The notes beneath the pieces are model-generated. The model saw only the letters and a program-made list of their open reading frames with translations. It made no database searches and was not told the DNA's origin. Source: Pectinophora gossypiella (taxonomy: Eukaryota; Arthropoda; Insecta; Lepidoptera; Gelechiidae). From it: 64,000 nt of DNA. Below, piece by piece: positions 12,651-24,000 of this stretch. Within the stretch, counting starts at the first letter, position 1, and each line of letters begins with the position of its first letter. The position numbers were made by a program, and so were the translations under genes. The DNA is taken from the NCBI RefSeq assembly GCF_024362695.1, contig NC_065404.1:5930604-5994603 (forward strand), in the 5' to 3' direction.

Positions 12651-12725
12651 GTGTTGATAAATGTACTTTATTTCGAGAGCTGGAGTGAAGATCTGTTTTC
12701 CAGTGCGACTTTATCGCTTTTTATG

Positions 12726-12920
12726 TCAGTCCGAACTCGCCACTGCGCGCGCGTACACGCGTTATACGTATTTCAACGCTCGGTGCTCCACATAGCGCAT
12801 CCCGAACGTCGGGAAACGAAACCAAACATTCTACAAAGAACATTTTTTAGTTTTATTTTGTGATTATTGTTTTATTAAGGACTGGCCACTGCTTTCTACA
12901 CGCAGAATAATAAATAAAAA
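12726..12920 (+). promoter_or_regulatory. Candidate distal non-coding first exon with CpG-rich promoter
   Basis: A CpG-rich patch (about 12,690-12,830) stands out from the AT-rich flanks. It contains an initiator-like TCAGTC at 12726 and is followed at 12921 by a strong donor-like GTAAGT. This is the layout of a non-coding first exon that could splice to sequence just upstream of ATG 20887. No conserved protein is encoded here. This is inference from base composition and two short motifs only. Confidence 0.22.
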
Positions 12921-14324
12921 GTAAGTTTTTCTTATCTACTTTTTGTTCAATGTTATTGTTCGTGGTTTTGATTTGCGAAATTAAATTTTTATGTTTACAA
13001 TATAACATACCTTACAGGGATTTTACTAAGTAAATATATATATATAAATTTAATGTAATCTTACTTAAAAATCACGAATAAAATCATGGTAGAGTCGATA
13101 GGAGCAATGACAAATGGGTTTTTTAAAGAAAATTTTTGAATCACGCGACATTAATACGGAAATCGCTTCATGGCAATATTGTAATTTAGAAACAGTGTAT
13201 TTTATACGCAGTTGTTTGAAAAACAACGTTTGTTGCGAAATATGTATAGGCGAATACAACGACGCGGACGCGGCGACGCTGCCAACCGCGAAACTTTATT
13301 TTTGGCGCGAGATCTTTGACATGCATTTTTAAAACAAAGACCTCGCTTTGTGGCCATCATCGTTGCAATTTCTTTGAAAACATTTGCATTTAATATTAAT
13401 TTTATAAAAGTGACACGCAAATGTTATTGTTTTCAAAACAAATAAATGCTAAAGAATATTTTTTTTTTGTTTTGCAAGAATTCAAAAGGTCAATGTTTTG
13501 TCATTTATGCTAACATAAACATGATTGTAATATTACTTACTTTATTTATATGGCAAAAATAATTATAAAGAACCAATAAAAAAAATATGTCACCTCTTAA
13601 TAATTACCTAAGTAAGCTTTATAAAAAATATAAAAATGTTTCAAAAGATAGTATTGTCCAATATTTTGCATCTTAATAAAATCAAAATTCACTTCAAGAA
13701 AAAAATAATTACCTATGTGATTCTCAATCATCAAACTTCAGTGACGTTATTCAAGTCATTATTAATTTGTCAAAACACAATTATAACTTACAATTCAATT
13801 ACCTACAAAGTAATTTCCTTATCTCTGACAGGCTGTTTGTTGTTTCTTTCCATTGCAATGTTTACCACAACAGGAACTGAAAGAAAATTAAGACGGTGGT
13901 TAGTCAGTATTTTTCCGTATTTATACCGTGTTAGTTAACATGATAGAATAGGGTATTGTTTGAATCGTGGTTCGAACTCCGATTTCACATGTGGGAGCCA
14001 CGTGAGTCACCATTTTGCAAGTAAACACTTTGGTTTGGAGGCGTATGCATTCTGACTTTGTTCACTTGGCAATTATTCATAATGAAGTTATTCAAAAAGT
14101 TTAGATGAGAGCTCTCAATCGTCTCATAACATACATAAAATTACTATTGGGGTAGGCACAATCACAAATCGTTAGATCAGAATATAAACCTGAAGATTTT
14201 TTGAAATTTATTCGATAAACTCTTATTACAAATTACGAAATATTTAGCTTTTTTGTAGAAAGAATGAGTGACTTTCCAAGTCATGTTCCTCAAAAACAAA
14301 ATAGATGACGCTGTACAGATTTTC

Positions 14325-14570
14325 AATCAATCAATCAATCAATAATACTTTATTGCACAACGACATATACAAAGGACATAAACATACGAATAAAAACATA
14401 AGTACAATAGGCGGCCTTATTGCTAAATAGCAATTTCTGCCAGGCAACCTTAGGGTGAAAGAAGTTAATGCATTGGAGCACGGGCTGGTGCAATAAACAT
14501 ATAATGACACGAACAATAATAAAAAGAAAAAAAATAAGAAAATAGTAATAATTCCTATATAAGTTATATT
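14325..14570 (-). mobile_element. LINE-type retrotransposon 3' fragment with (TTGA)n tail
   Basis: On the minus strand the sequence ends with a TTGTGCAATAAAGTATTATT-like tail followed by TTGATTGATTGATTGATT. It is flanked by an 8-bp duplication AGATTTTC (14317-14324, 14571-14578) and is absent from the related site at 36661-37057. These are the marks of a 5'-truncated target-primed insertion. Confidence 0.78.
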
Positions 14571-14840
14571 AGATTTTCCTTCGTTTAACCTTCTAATTTC
14601 ATCGATAACAGACATATGCATCTTTTGTCTTTTGGTAAAAATGATGACACAACACATCTTCCACCCATTATCATTCTGATCAATAAAGAGAAGCAATATA
14701 GGTAGCAACAAAGGAATTATATACGTAATAAAAATATGATCCAAATTTCAAGCAACAATTATTTTTATATATGCTTCTGTGATTACATTGTATTTTGGAA
14801 CAATGATGTACTTACACAAGTAATTATAAAATAGGTAATT

Positions 14841-15276
14841 GGGTTGTTCTTCTTTTTTATCGACAATGATCTGTCCTTCGTTCTGCTTCTAATAAGTTAT
14901 GTTTTAGAATTTTATTTCATGTTTTGATTGTCCAAAAATATAGTTATCTTATTATACTCAAAATACAATCAAAATACTAATCGGTTCCTCAATTAGTTAT
15001 TAACGTAGCTTGATCGTTTTTCACAAAATTATGTGACAGAGTGGTAAATTGAAATGCTGTCTCCGATGAAAAGGGCCACTCTGTCACAATATTTTTTGGA
15101 ATGCGCCTGCAAAGAAAAGTATGCTACCAAGATAAAGAGAACCACTAAATAGTCCTCTACAGACACATCTTTATATGATGTTTTAAAATATTTATTGCCG
15201 TTATAATTTTAAAGATGTTAAATCCGATAAATCGAGAAAATGTCTTTTTATTGTCGATAAAAAAGAAGAACGACCC
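14841..15276. mobile_element. MITE family M1, copy 2 (436 bp) inserted in another MITE
   Basis: It has the same ends and internal hairpin as 462-893. The flanking duplication is AATT (14837-14840 and 15277-15280). The related element at 36661-37057 has a single AATT at the equivalent place (36984-36987), which fixes the insertion boundaries and duplication length. Confidence 0.88.
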
Positions 15277-16017
15277 AATTATCACGTTAAAGCTGTACAA
15301 CGCCACCTGTATTGTTTTTGGTGAACGTAGCCTGGAAATTCCCTCAAGGAGCAACAGAGTCTGAAAGCCTGCAAAATAAACACCGCATCATGAGGTACCT
15401 TAAATTTTTATCGTTATTTCAATATCCAAACAACTATAAATATGAAAAAGCAATGGATGCGCCACAATCTTTATTGGTGTATACATTTGCCTTTCCTAGT
15501 AACAATTAGTGAGTATACAGAAAACCCGATTTCATAATTACTCTACGTTTCGGTCAGCTGGACCACAGATTACATAAAAGACGGACTGACGACGTCCGAT
15601 CTAACGCACTCTTTCTTTAAATGTTACTCAGGACTAAGTTGATTATTAGATAATAATCATTTACCTCTTGTTATTATTAGGTATACTATAATCAGTATTT
15701 AAATAAACAATGGCTATTAAGGTCAGTCGGCAATGTAATTTACCTAATGACCTCTTGCGCATATATGTACCTAAATACACTGTTGTTTACATTCAAAAAT
15801 ATACCATATTATTTCGATATCTTATACATTCTAATAATTACAATCCATAATTAGGTAATTATGTTGTATTGAACAAAGAAAGTTCCTAATTGCCATACAA
15901 TAAAATTGTAAATCGGTTATAATTTTCCTTTGTTATCTTTTTCTATTTATTTCCTCAGAAAAATTTAGAAAAAAGTAATTTACAATTATTAAGAATATAA
16001 TTATCGGCGATGAAAAA

Positions 16018-16160
16018 TGTGACTTAACCTGTATTGGGCTGGTTTTCCCTACGCGGGTTGACAGGTCAGACAGACAGTCGCTTCTGTAAAAACCGGACCT
16101 GTCAAATCTTCAGGTTAGGTAAGCGGACCCTGTGAAAAACGGGATAATGATGATAATAAT
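16018..16160 (+). repeat. SINE family A, 5'-truncated copy
   Basis: It starts TGTGACTTAACCTGTATTGG and ends in a GATAATGATGATAATAAT tail. It is close to 2265-2405 and 23215-23366. Confidence 0.75.
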
Positions 16161-17103
16161 TATGAATCTATGTGTAACGCCATTACATTTGTAAGTACCT
16201 ACATAAAAAGAAAATATTCCAATCACTTAATAAGAGGAACACTTATTCAACTGCAATGCATTTCAATCCAGCCTTACATTCGTAAATAGAGTTCGATCAC
16301 AACATGATCGTTTGAATCTCATTCGATTGATTTGATTGATTGATCAATCTCGGGTGATGTAACGTGCGTCGGAGTGGCCGCGCGACCTCTTATCGCTCCT
16401 TGATAACTCGAGGCGGGACGGAAAGGTCGAGAGACTCATTCGCATTATCATTTTGCATCATTATTCCATACATTACTCATAAAAATATTCTGTAACATAT
16501 TTATTTTTGTAGGTTATTGGTTTTGTGATGTCTGTATTGTTATCGGAATGTTGCTTTGTGCAGAACAATCGTTATGTATTGCGTATTATATTACCTACCG
16601 CTAGTTAAGCATAAAATATTTCTGTAACACATTCATCATTATCAAACGCACGTGAGAACTTTAACTTTCGATTGCAGTTCTGTCACTACTTACTTGTATC
16701 TTTCCATTTGATGTATTTAAGAATACCCTTCAAATCTTTCAACATATCGATAAAGAAGTACCTACCTAAAAAAAATACAACATTATCTTAGGGTGTCTAC
16801 ACACTACTATTCCAATCCGATCCGTGTTTGTCAAATAACGGATCCAAAGGGGCCGTAGAACTATTTGTATGGTAACTTCCTAAAGAAAGAAAGTTCCTAA
16901 TTGAGATAAGTTTTTACACACTGCAAGAGTTTTTCTCATATTTAAGTGTTGTAAATATTGATAACAATATTATATTAGGTATATAAATACCTAATACAGT
17001 TTTTAAAATTTTCTTTCTTTGTTGATTAATTTTGTTTAATTTCGACTACTTATAATTATTTCTTTTTTGTATTTCTGGGATTGGGATTATTTCTTTTATG
17101 TAT

Positions 17104-17240
17104 TCCCGGCTATTAGCCGTAAAAACATCTCCACCAACCCGCATTGGAGCAGCGTGGTGGAGTATGCTCCATATCCCCTCCGATTGATTGAGGGGAAGCC
17201 TGTGCCAGCAGTGGGACGTATATAGGCTGTTTATGTTATG
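17104..17240 (+). repeat. SINE family B, 5'-truncated copy
   Basis: It begins TCCCGGCTATTAGCCGTAAA and ends GGACGTATATAGGCTGTTTA, so it holds only the 3' part. The tail runs into a TATGTTATGTATGTATG microsatellite. Confidence 0.8.
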
Positions 17241-17269
17241 TATGTATGTGTATTTCTGGCTTAATTTAG

Positions 17270-17398
17270 TTTATTATGTTATTTTTTCTTGTTTTGTGCT
17301 GTACCCATATTATATATTTAACCCATATTTTTTTTTATAGTTTACCATAATATGGTATGCAATAAATACTTTGACCTCTTTGACTTTGACTTTGATAT
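17270..17398 (+). mobile_element. LINE-type 3' tail with TTTGAC repeats
   Basis: GTATGCAATAAATACTTTGA is followed by CTCTTTGACTTTGACTTTGA, a poly(A)-signal plus simple-repeat tail. Confidence 0.55.
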
Positions 17399-17811
17399 AC
17401 TAATTTTCTATTATAAGATCGGATGAAGTGGTAAAACGCGCTTACTTTACTCTTGTAACCATGAGAGATACGTCGATATTGCATTTAATATAGTCGATAT
17501 GATAACCCAAAACGATATTGCGTTTTATCTGCAAATCACTTGTCCAGTACACAATCTCTTATCATACATATTGACAGTCGATATCACAATCGATCATTTC
17601 CAGCGACCTGTCTGATAACAGCTTCTGAATTTATGTGGGAAAAGCACGTGGTGTGGATACCTGGCTTTAGTGGTGTGATAAACTATTTTTGACTTGGGGT
17701 AGATCCTTCGCTTTGAGAAGCATTAAAGCTCATGCCGGTAGACATGCCAGTAGTCGTAAAGCCAAGATAGAGACATACTATCGACCCCGGCTGACTAGTC
17801 ACTATTTTTAA

Positions 17812-18136
17812 TGGCCGCCGTGATCCAGTGGTTGAGCGTTGGGTTCACGATCCGGAGGCCCAAGGTTCGAATCCCGGTGGGGACATATCACAAAAATCAC
17901 TTCGTGATTCCTGATTTGGTTAAGACATTACAGGCTGACCACCAAATTGTCCGAAAGTAATATGATCCGTGCTTCGGAAGGCACGTTAAGCCGTTGGTCC
18001 CGGTTACTACTTACCAATGTAAGTATGTAGTCGTTATATGAGCCAGGTCAGGGGCCTTTGGCGGCTCAGTAATAACCCTGACACCAAGGTCGATAAGGTT
18101 GGTATTCCACCTCACAACCCACACGATAAGAAGAAA
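17812..18136 (+). repeat. SINE family D, full-length copy
   Basis: The head is TGGCCGCCGTGATCCAGTGG, with B box AAGGTTCGAATCCCGG. The core is CCGTGCTTCGGAAGGCACGT and the end is CCCACACGATAAGAAGAAA. It lies upstream of the MCT-like gene. Confidence 0.82.
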
Positions 18137-18225
18137 AACAGACTTGCATAAGTGATATTGTTAAAACGCATAATATTTATCTATACTATACATGTCTCCA
18201 AAATTAGTTTTAGCACATCTACGTA

Positions 18226-18300
18226 GTATCATAGAATAAAGAATAACACTACGGATAGAACGGTAACTCACTGCCCCGCACCTCTTGGTCATACTAAAGA
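18226..18300 (+). repeat. Dispersed repeat family R3, fragment
   Basis: CATAGAATAAAGAATAACAC..TAGAACGGTAACTCACTGCC, as in the R3 copies at 24712, 47786 and 53651. Confidence 0.55.
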
Positions 18301-18304
18301 GTAA

Positions 18305-18637
18305 TTCTAATTTTCGTCACTACGATTACTTAGCATGGTGAGGCATAATTGGTCTCGATTGGTATGTGATTTATTCAGTTGAGTCAATATTTGTCATTTC
18401 ATAAGCACCTAAGTACATACTACTATTATTGCTACGATATTACCAATTCATATCGAGCGACGAGCTAGACTTACCTCACCCCCTCTGGGTCTTTAGTCTC
18501 AATGGCCGTAAATAGGTAAAGAGTAAGGGGGAGCGTGCGCATATGTCTGTCTTACTCGCACTTACATGCAAGACGTCCTACAGTAAGAATGAGATTTTTG
18601 TATGGCGTGTCCGGCGTGCAGTATTTCGTACGAACTG
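18305..18637 (+). repeat. Dispersed repeat family R2, copy 1
   Basis: It contains TTTTCGTCACTACGATTACT, ACTTACCTCACCCCCTCTGG, GTAAGGGGGAGCGTGCGCAT and AGAATGAGATTTTTGTATGG. It is colinear with the complement of 58884-59210. Confidence 0.72.
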
Positions 18638-18899
18638 GTATTAAGTATTATTTATTATATCCATTTAATCAGGAACGTTTTGTTTAAACATTCTTTACCG
18701 CAATTGAAATGAATAAAACAGAAAGCACGTCGACGGGCTTATGAATAGGTAATATGTAATTCAATACCAGGGTTGAATTCGTTTTTCAGCGCTCGCAGTG
18801 ACCCGAATATTGGGTTACACACTCATTATACATTCAGACTGCACTAGTAACTACACTAAACTACATGACAGAAGCCTTACAAATAATTGCATAGGTACA

Positions 18900-19152
18900 T
18901 AACACAATATAGCATCACGGCTTTATCCCCGAAAGGGTAGGCAGAGTTGTTTATAGATACACCCACTCACATGTAATAGGGAGCGAGCCTGTTACCCTTA
19001 ACCGAGCACTAATATGGGAAACCACGTGATATCAATTATCTATGAACCAAACATGAATTCAAACTCATCAAAGTCGAATTAGTCGGTTTAGAACCCGAGA
19101 CGAGCATCGAACCCGTGACATGTTGGTCCCGCATCCTCCGAACTGGGCTACG
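18900..19152 (-). repeat. SINE family E, full-length copy, antisense
   Basis: The minus strand begins GTCGTAGCCCAGTTCGGAGG (A-box-like) and has CACGGGTTCGATGC (B-box-like). The body contains TACCCTTTCGGGGATAAAGC and ends in GTGATGCTATATTG. Related pieces are at 42778-42915, 48040-48293 and 49690-49815. Confidence 0.62.
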
Positions 19153-19529
19153 ACTTTATAGAAAGATTTTAACAGAGACTTATAGAGGCAAATGTCCAAT
19201 TTACAAGTGAAATTAAAAAGCCACAACGCTTGCAGGTAGATGTAATATATAAATATAAACACAAAGGCCAAAGGAGGGATAAATCTCTAAAATCCGTGCA
19301 GTCTAGACGGGACTGTATAAAAAGGATCGTAGCAATTCCTAACATGTTCGGCCATTTCGTCTGACTCGCAGTTGAAAAGAGAATTAACTTAATCCCTGAC
19401 CATAATCGTAGTTTTAACTACTGCAAAAGTCCCAGACGGACCTCTTCGATTTTGAATCTGAAACTAAATTCAGTCTGTTGTTTCTGTTGAAATGATCTTA
19501 ACTTTTTATGTAAGTACCTGTGATATTCG

Positions 19530-19650
19530 TGCTGATTCCAGAACACACCATCTAATTTTATTTTAAGTTATACCTGTCAATTTCTTATCTGCCAAAAAAA
19601 AGGAACGGGTAATCGACGGGCATAAAATTTATGAAACACATACAGTGTTT
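19530..19650 (-). repeat. Dispersed repeat family R5, antisense fragment
   Basis: Its complement, CGATTACCCGTTCC..AGATAAGAAATTGACAGGTA..TAACTTAAAATA..ATGGTGTGTTCTGGAATCAG, matches 49430-49530. A weaker relative is at 20030-20130 on the plus strand. Confidence 0.55.
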
Positions 19651-19699
19651 CTACGAAACACAAACTAAAAATAAACTAGGTTTGAAATAGTATTTCGCG

Positions 19700-19840
19700 C
19701 CATGAAAGAAGTCGGCGGATTTTAATGAAACTCAAGTTAGTTTCATTAAAATCCGCCGACTGAAATTAATAATAATAATAATAACTGTATGCAGAATCTG
19801 CGACAGTAGCGCCGCGGCCTTCGGGACTTCTTTCGTGTAA
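19700..19840. repeat. Hairpin with perfect 22-bp stem and outer inverted arms
   Basis: 19711-19732 pairs perfectly with 19739-19760 (stem GTCGGCGGATTTTAATGAAACT split by loop CAAGTT). An outer pair GAAAGAAGTC near 19705 and GACTTCTTTC near 19826 extends the symmetry. The start resembles the sequence before MITE M2 at 36625-36655. Confidence 0.65.
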
Positions 19841-20779
19841 GGATTATATTTTAAACATAGTTTATCTTTTAGTCTTTGTTTTGTAGTAACACTGATCAAG
19901 TTTAGGCAGATTTTCAACCAAGTCCCTCAAAAGTTTACATTGGCCAATAAATAATCTGTCAAAATTATGTTGACAACCCAGAATAACCCAGGTGTATTCA
20001 ATAATTCATTTTAAAATGAACAGCTGTTAATCATCCGTCTCTTTCTTTTTCGACGGATAAGAAAATGATACCTGTTATGTCAACTTAATTTAAAATTAGG
20101 TGTCTGCAGGACTCAGGGCCATTGTATTTATATTAAAATATTCAATAAGTTCACATGTAATTTTCCGCAATCGCACCTGAGGAGAAAAGATTGACGTGTT
20201 GTGTTTACATCCATAGTGCCTCGCAAGGGCCTAATCAATGTTTATGGTCGGATAATAATACAGATTGGAGACTGTTTCAGTACATGAAAAGATTATAATA
20301 TCTACCTGCAGATGTCTAGTAGGCTGTAGATTGACAAATAAAACCTTCCGTTCAGTTCACAGATAAGGTTGTCTGTATTTATAAACACTTACAATTTTTT
20401 TATCCTTTGTTTCAGACGGGGGGAGCCAGTACACAGCGAAAATGTCGGGAATTTTCCTGAAAGCATTAGTATTCAAAACGATCGTGCTAAACCGCAGATA
20501 GGTGTAAAGACGATGTTTAACGACAATACATAGTACAAAAGGGAAGTCCCTTATATCCAATCGTCCTACATCCTTCCACATTCATACATCGCGCTTCCTC
20601 TTCTTTCCAATAGACATTTAATAATAGATAATATATATAAAATATTCAAATAGTGCCTGCAATAACCAATAAGACTTCAAGAGTATCCGCTATAATTGCA
20701 AAACAAGTCGAAGTTGAAATTCGCCTTGAATGATCCATATCTTATCGACAATACGAAGATAGAGTTAGATGATCGTATT

Positions 20780-20886
20780 TTGTATTTAAATACTGCGCAT
20801 CAGTCGTATCGAGTGTCTGCTTTATTGAGTGTATCTGTATTTGAGAGTAGTGGCTGTAGTACTTGAAGGGGAGGTATAACGTGAAG
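20780..20886 (+). promoter_or_regulatory. Putative proximal promoter and 5' UTR of the MCT-like gene
   Basis: A TCAGTC at 20800-20805 matches the arthropod initiator pattern TCAGT. AT-rich TATTTAAA lies at 20783-20790, rather close to it for a TATA box. Transcription from here would give a 5' UTR of about 85 nt. Alternatively the segment TGTATCTGTATTTGAGAGTAG could be a splice acceptor for a distal non-coding exon. Transcript data would be needed to choose. Confidence 0.3.
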
Positions 20887-21034
20887 ATGTCGCACGGACA
20901 GGTGAAGAGCTCGAAGAATGGGAATGCGCAGACGCCGGATTCGCCGCGCGAAGGGTCAGTGACCCCGCCGCCGCCACCTGATGGAGGGTGGGGATGGATG
21001 GTCGTCTTCGCCTCCTTCATGATCCACATAGTCA
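20887..21034 (+). CDS. MCT-like gene, coding exon 1 (residues 1-49 plus one base)
   Basis: This exon encodes a polar N-terminus rich in Ser, Pro and Lys, a run of five prolines, then DGGWGWMVV and the start of TM1 ending HIV. ATG 20887 is preferred because the frame upstream has only a TTG at 20863. The donor is GTAAGT at 21035-21040. The last base A joins CG of exon 2 to give Thr50, producing HIVTDGMTYSFGVF, which is the family pattern across this junction. An alternative donor GTCAGT four bases earlier would break that pattern. Confidence 0.92.
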
Positions 21035-24000
21035 GTAAGTACCTATTTTATGTATACCAATATTGTGAAGAAAAATAATACATGGAAATCTAGAAATAGA
21101 AGACAGTCTCAAAATTAAACAATCAAATAACCATCCAACGTAAGAACGCCATCTCATTTTTCTTCTTGACTTATTTACGAATTCTAATTAAGTAACAATG
21201 TGTATAAGTAACCTGTATAAATGACCTTGACGTTTATTTTGAGGTTTCGTAAAAAAATATCTCATTTAACTTGGTTGGCTCTGGCCTATTAAATAAGATA
21301 GGTAACTCAAACCAAAATTCCCTTAATGAAGGCAAATACAATGATGGGTCGTTTCATCGCTATGTTTTTGTTTTTGAATCTCAAAAGCGATATCTTTAAC
21401 AATTACTGGTTTATTTATTTGATATAAAAACTGATTTATGACCATTATGACTATAACACTGACAATCAATCTTTGATTTATTATAATGAGGTACTATCAC
21501 GTGAATTGAGCGACTTGTTTTTAATTAAATGACACACATGTTTTTTATATTACTTTTCACGACCTTTGTTGACTTGCAACGCTATTATGTAGCTTTTATA
21601 AAAGTTTTCAACTACCTGTATCAATAAGTATATAAGGTGATATAATAAACTTTCAATATACGTACTTAAAGTCTCAGCGCTAACGGGCCACTGACCACAG
21701 CCACCGGTGGCTAGTGACAAATTTTTGACACCCTTATACAGGTGTTAGTGACATCGTAACGAATACTAAGGGGGATGATTCAGACCATGATTCTGAGTTA
21801 ATATCATGTGGAATTTTCCGTCACATTTTTTTTTGTAGTTTTTTATTAAATTATTATGAATTCTATACTTGCGGTGGAAAATTCCACTTGATATTAACTC
21901 AGAATAATGAGCTGAATCATCCGTCTCAATATTCGTTATGATGTCACTAACACCCCGTGCAAGTACATTCAGATAGCCATACAAGTAGGTATGGGTGTTA
22001 GTGACACCGTAACGAATACTGCGGGGGATGATTCAGACCATGATTCTGAGTTGATATCAAGTGGAATTTTGTGTCGGAAAATTCATGAAAACTTTTATGT
22101 TTTTTTAAATTATTTTCAGTTTCATACTTTTGCGACGGAAAGTTCCACTTGATATTAACTCAGAATCATGGTCTAAATCATCCCCCTGTGTATTCGTTAC
22201 GATGTCACTAACACCCTGCATATATTTCGTGGAAATTCCGGCGAGTTTCTCGCTACAGCAGTTTCGCGACTTGCTACTTGCGGTCGCTGCCAGCCACACA
22301 AGACGCCGACATCCGTCATTCTCGTGCTGCTCTACACCCAGCGCGGCGCGCGCCCTTCTTTTATTTTTACTAGCATTTTCTTCCATACTTTTCCTAAGAG
22401 CCTGCAATAGAAAGCGGGTCGTAAAATGTGGCGGCATCCGAGCACCAGTGGCAATCGCGCGCATCTGCCACTTTTACAAATGTGGCGTTACCGCGCGACA
22501 CCCACCGGTTGCTTTAGTCAGTAGCCCGTTTGCGCCGAGCCCTACCTACTTATTAGTATTCCTAATACAAAGATCCCACTTCAAACAATTTTCTACGACA
22601 CGTGTTCACGTGTTCTGAAAATGTCACATGTCAAATATATCTCAGAACAGGCTTTATCTGTCGTGAGCTCACAATACAATTCACCAAATAAAGGGTTAGT
22701 ATCTACGCCATTTATAAGCACGTGTATATTCAAATTAATACTAATTTGCTATATTAATATAAGTACAAAGAGACATAATTCAATAATTTGTGTTCCCGGG
22801 ATACTGAAATTATCGAAACTTATATTTTATTCATTCACGGAGACAATATTATGAAAATGAAAACATGTGAGTTAATATTTAAGGTTCTTTATTGTGTATC
22901 TTGTTAGACACAATCTGTGGGATTCTACGACAAGCCCGGGAAGTTAACACAGTCTCCAGTCAACACAGAAGCGTTTATTTCCAAACGTAGGTACATATTC
23001 GATAAATTAGTATATCTTATGTAATAAGAGCCGTGGTAACCCAGTTGGTAAAACGAAGTAAAACAGTCGAAGATCGAATCCGGCACAGGCCTAAACCAAT
23101 GATTGTCGAATTTGTTTTCGAATCCATGTTTGGATCATAAATGCTTATCACGTGCTCAGCGGTGAAAGAAAACATCGTGAGGAAACCCACATTCCGAGAA
23201 ATGCATGTTCGGAGGTATGAGACCTAACCTGTATTGGGCTGGTTGTCCCTTCGCGGGTTGGAAGGTCAGACAGGCAGTCTCTTCTGTAAAAAACCGGACT
23301 TGTCAAATCTACAGATTAATTAAGCGGACCCGGTGAAAAACGGGATAATGCTAGGGAGATGATGAGTGTAGCTTGATCTCGTTAAACATTCGTGGTATAT
23401 TTTAGCAAAACTATATTCACTCTTACACACCTTGTATCCACACCACCTTGGAGCCTTAGAGTATATTACATTTACAGTATATATGTATGCGTGCGACCAG
23501 TTTGTTATTGAACGACGATAACATACCTGTTTGTAGTCGCTGTACAAAGTGCATTGGTTATCGTCAGAAGTTATCAATTAACCTCCGCCTGCATCTTAAA
23601 TCACTGGTGATAGACATACCATGTCGGCATTCAGCTCAGCATTTAAAATAACATTCATAATATTCGAAGCATGTATTTTACTATGTATGTGCGAGTATAG
23701 AGGTATACAGTGACATAAAATATGGGAGATATTTTTGTGACCGACTTAGGTACTTAGTACTACATACTAAAATAGGTAATGTTTCACATGTAACATTTGA
23801 ATAAGACGATGTGACCGACTTTTTCACGCACTTCAAAATGTACTAAAAGAGCTAACACACTTCTAAGATGTAGTAAGTCCTACCTCTACAACCAAATGTC
23901 ATGACTACAAAATAGAGAAATGAAGTGAATTCCATAGTTTCTGCTTACCCCATTAGGTTTATGTTTGTACAAGGAAGCAAGAATCACCGCTTGACTATAT

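Larger units (their letters stand above)
14270..15341. mobile_element. MITE family M2, copy 1, broken by two later insertions
   Basis: The ends are inverted repeats: GACTTTCCAAG at 14270 and its degenerate complement at about 15333-15341. The body matches 36661-37057 except for two extra blocks: a LINE tail (14325-14570) and MITE M1 (14841-15276). Removing these and their duplications leaves roughly 380 bp, close to the 397 bp of the intact copy. Confidence 0.82.

Noticed and set aside
14331..14744. 137-aa minus frame with hydrophobic stretches
   Set aside because: It runs across the boundary between a LINE tail and MITE M2, both non-coding repeats.
20863..20886. Upstream TTG start extending the MCT N-terminus by eight residues
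   Set aside because: Nuclear genes in insects initiate almost always at ATG; ATG 20887 gives the expected short cytosolic N-terminus.
22130..22618. 162-aa plus frame
   Set aside because: It starts inside the right arm of MITE M3 and extends through the GC-rich island; low GC-driven stop density explains the openness.
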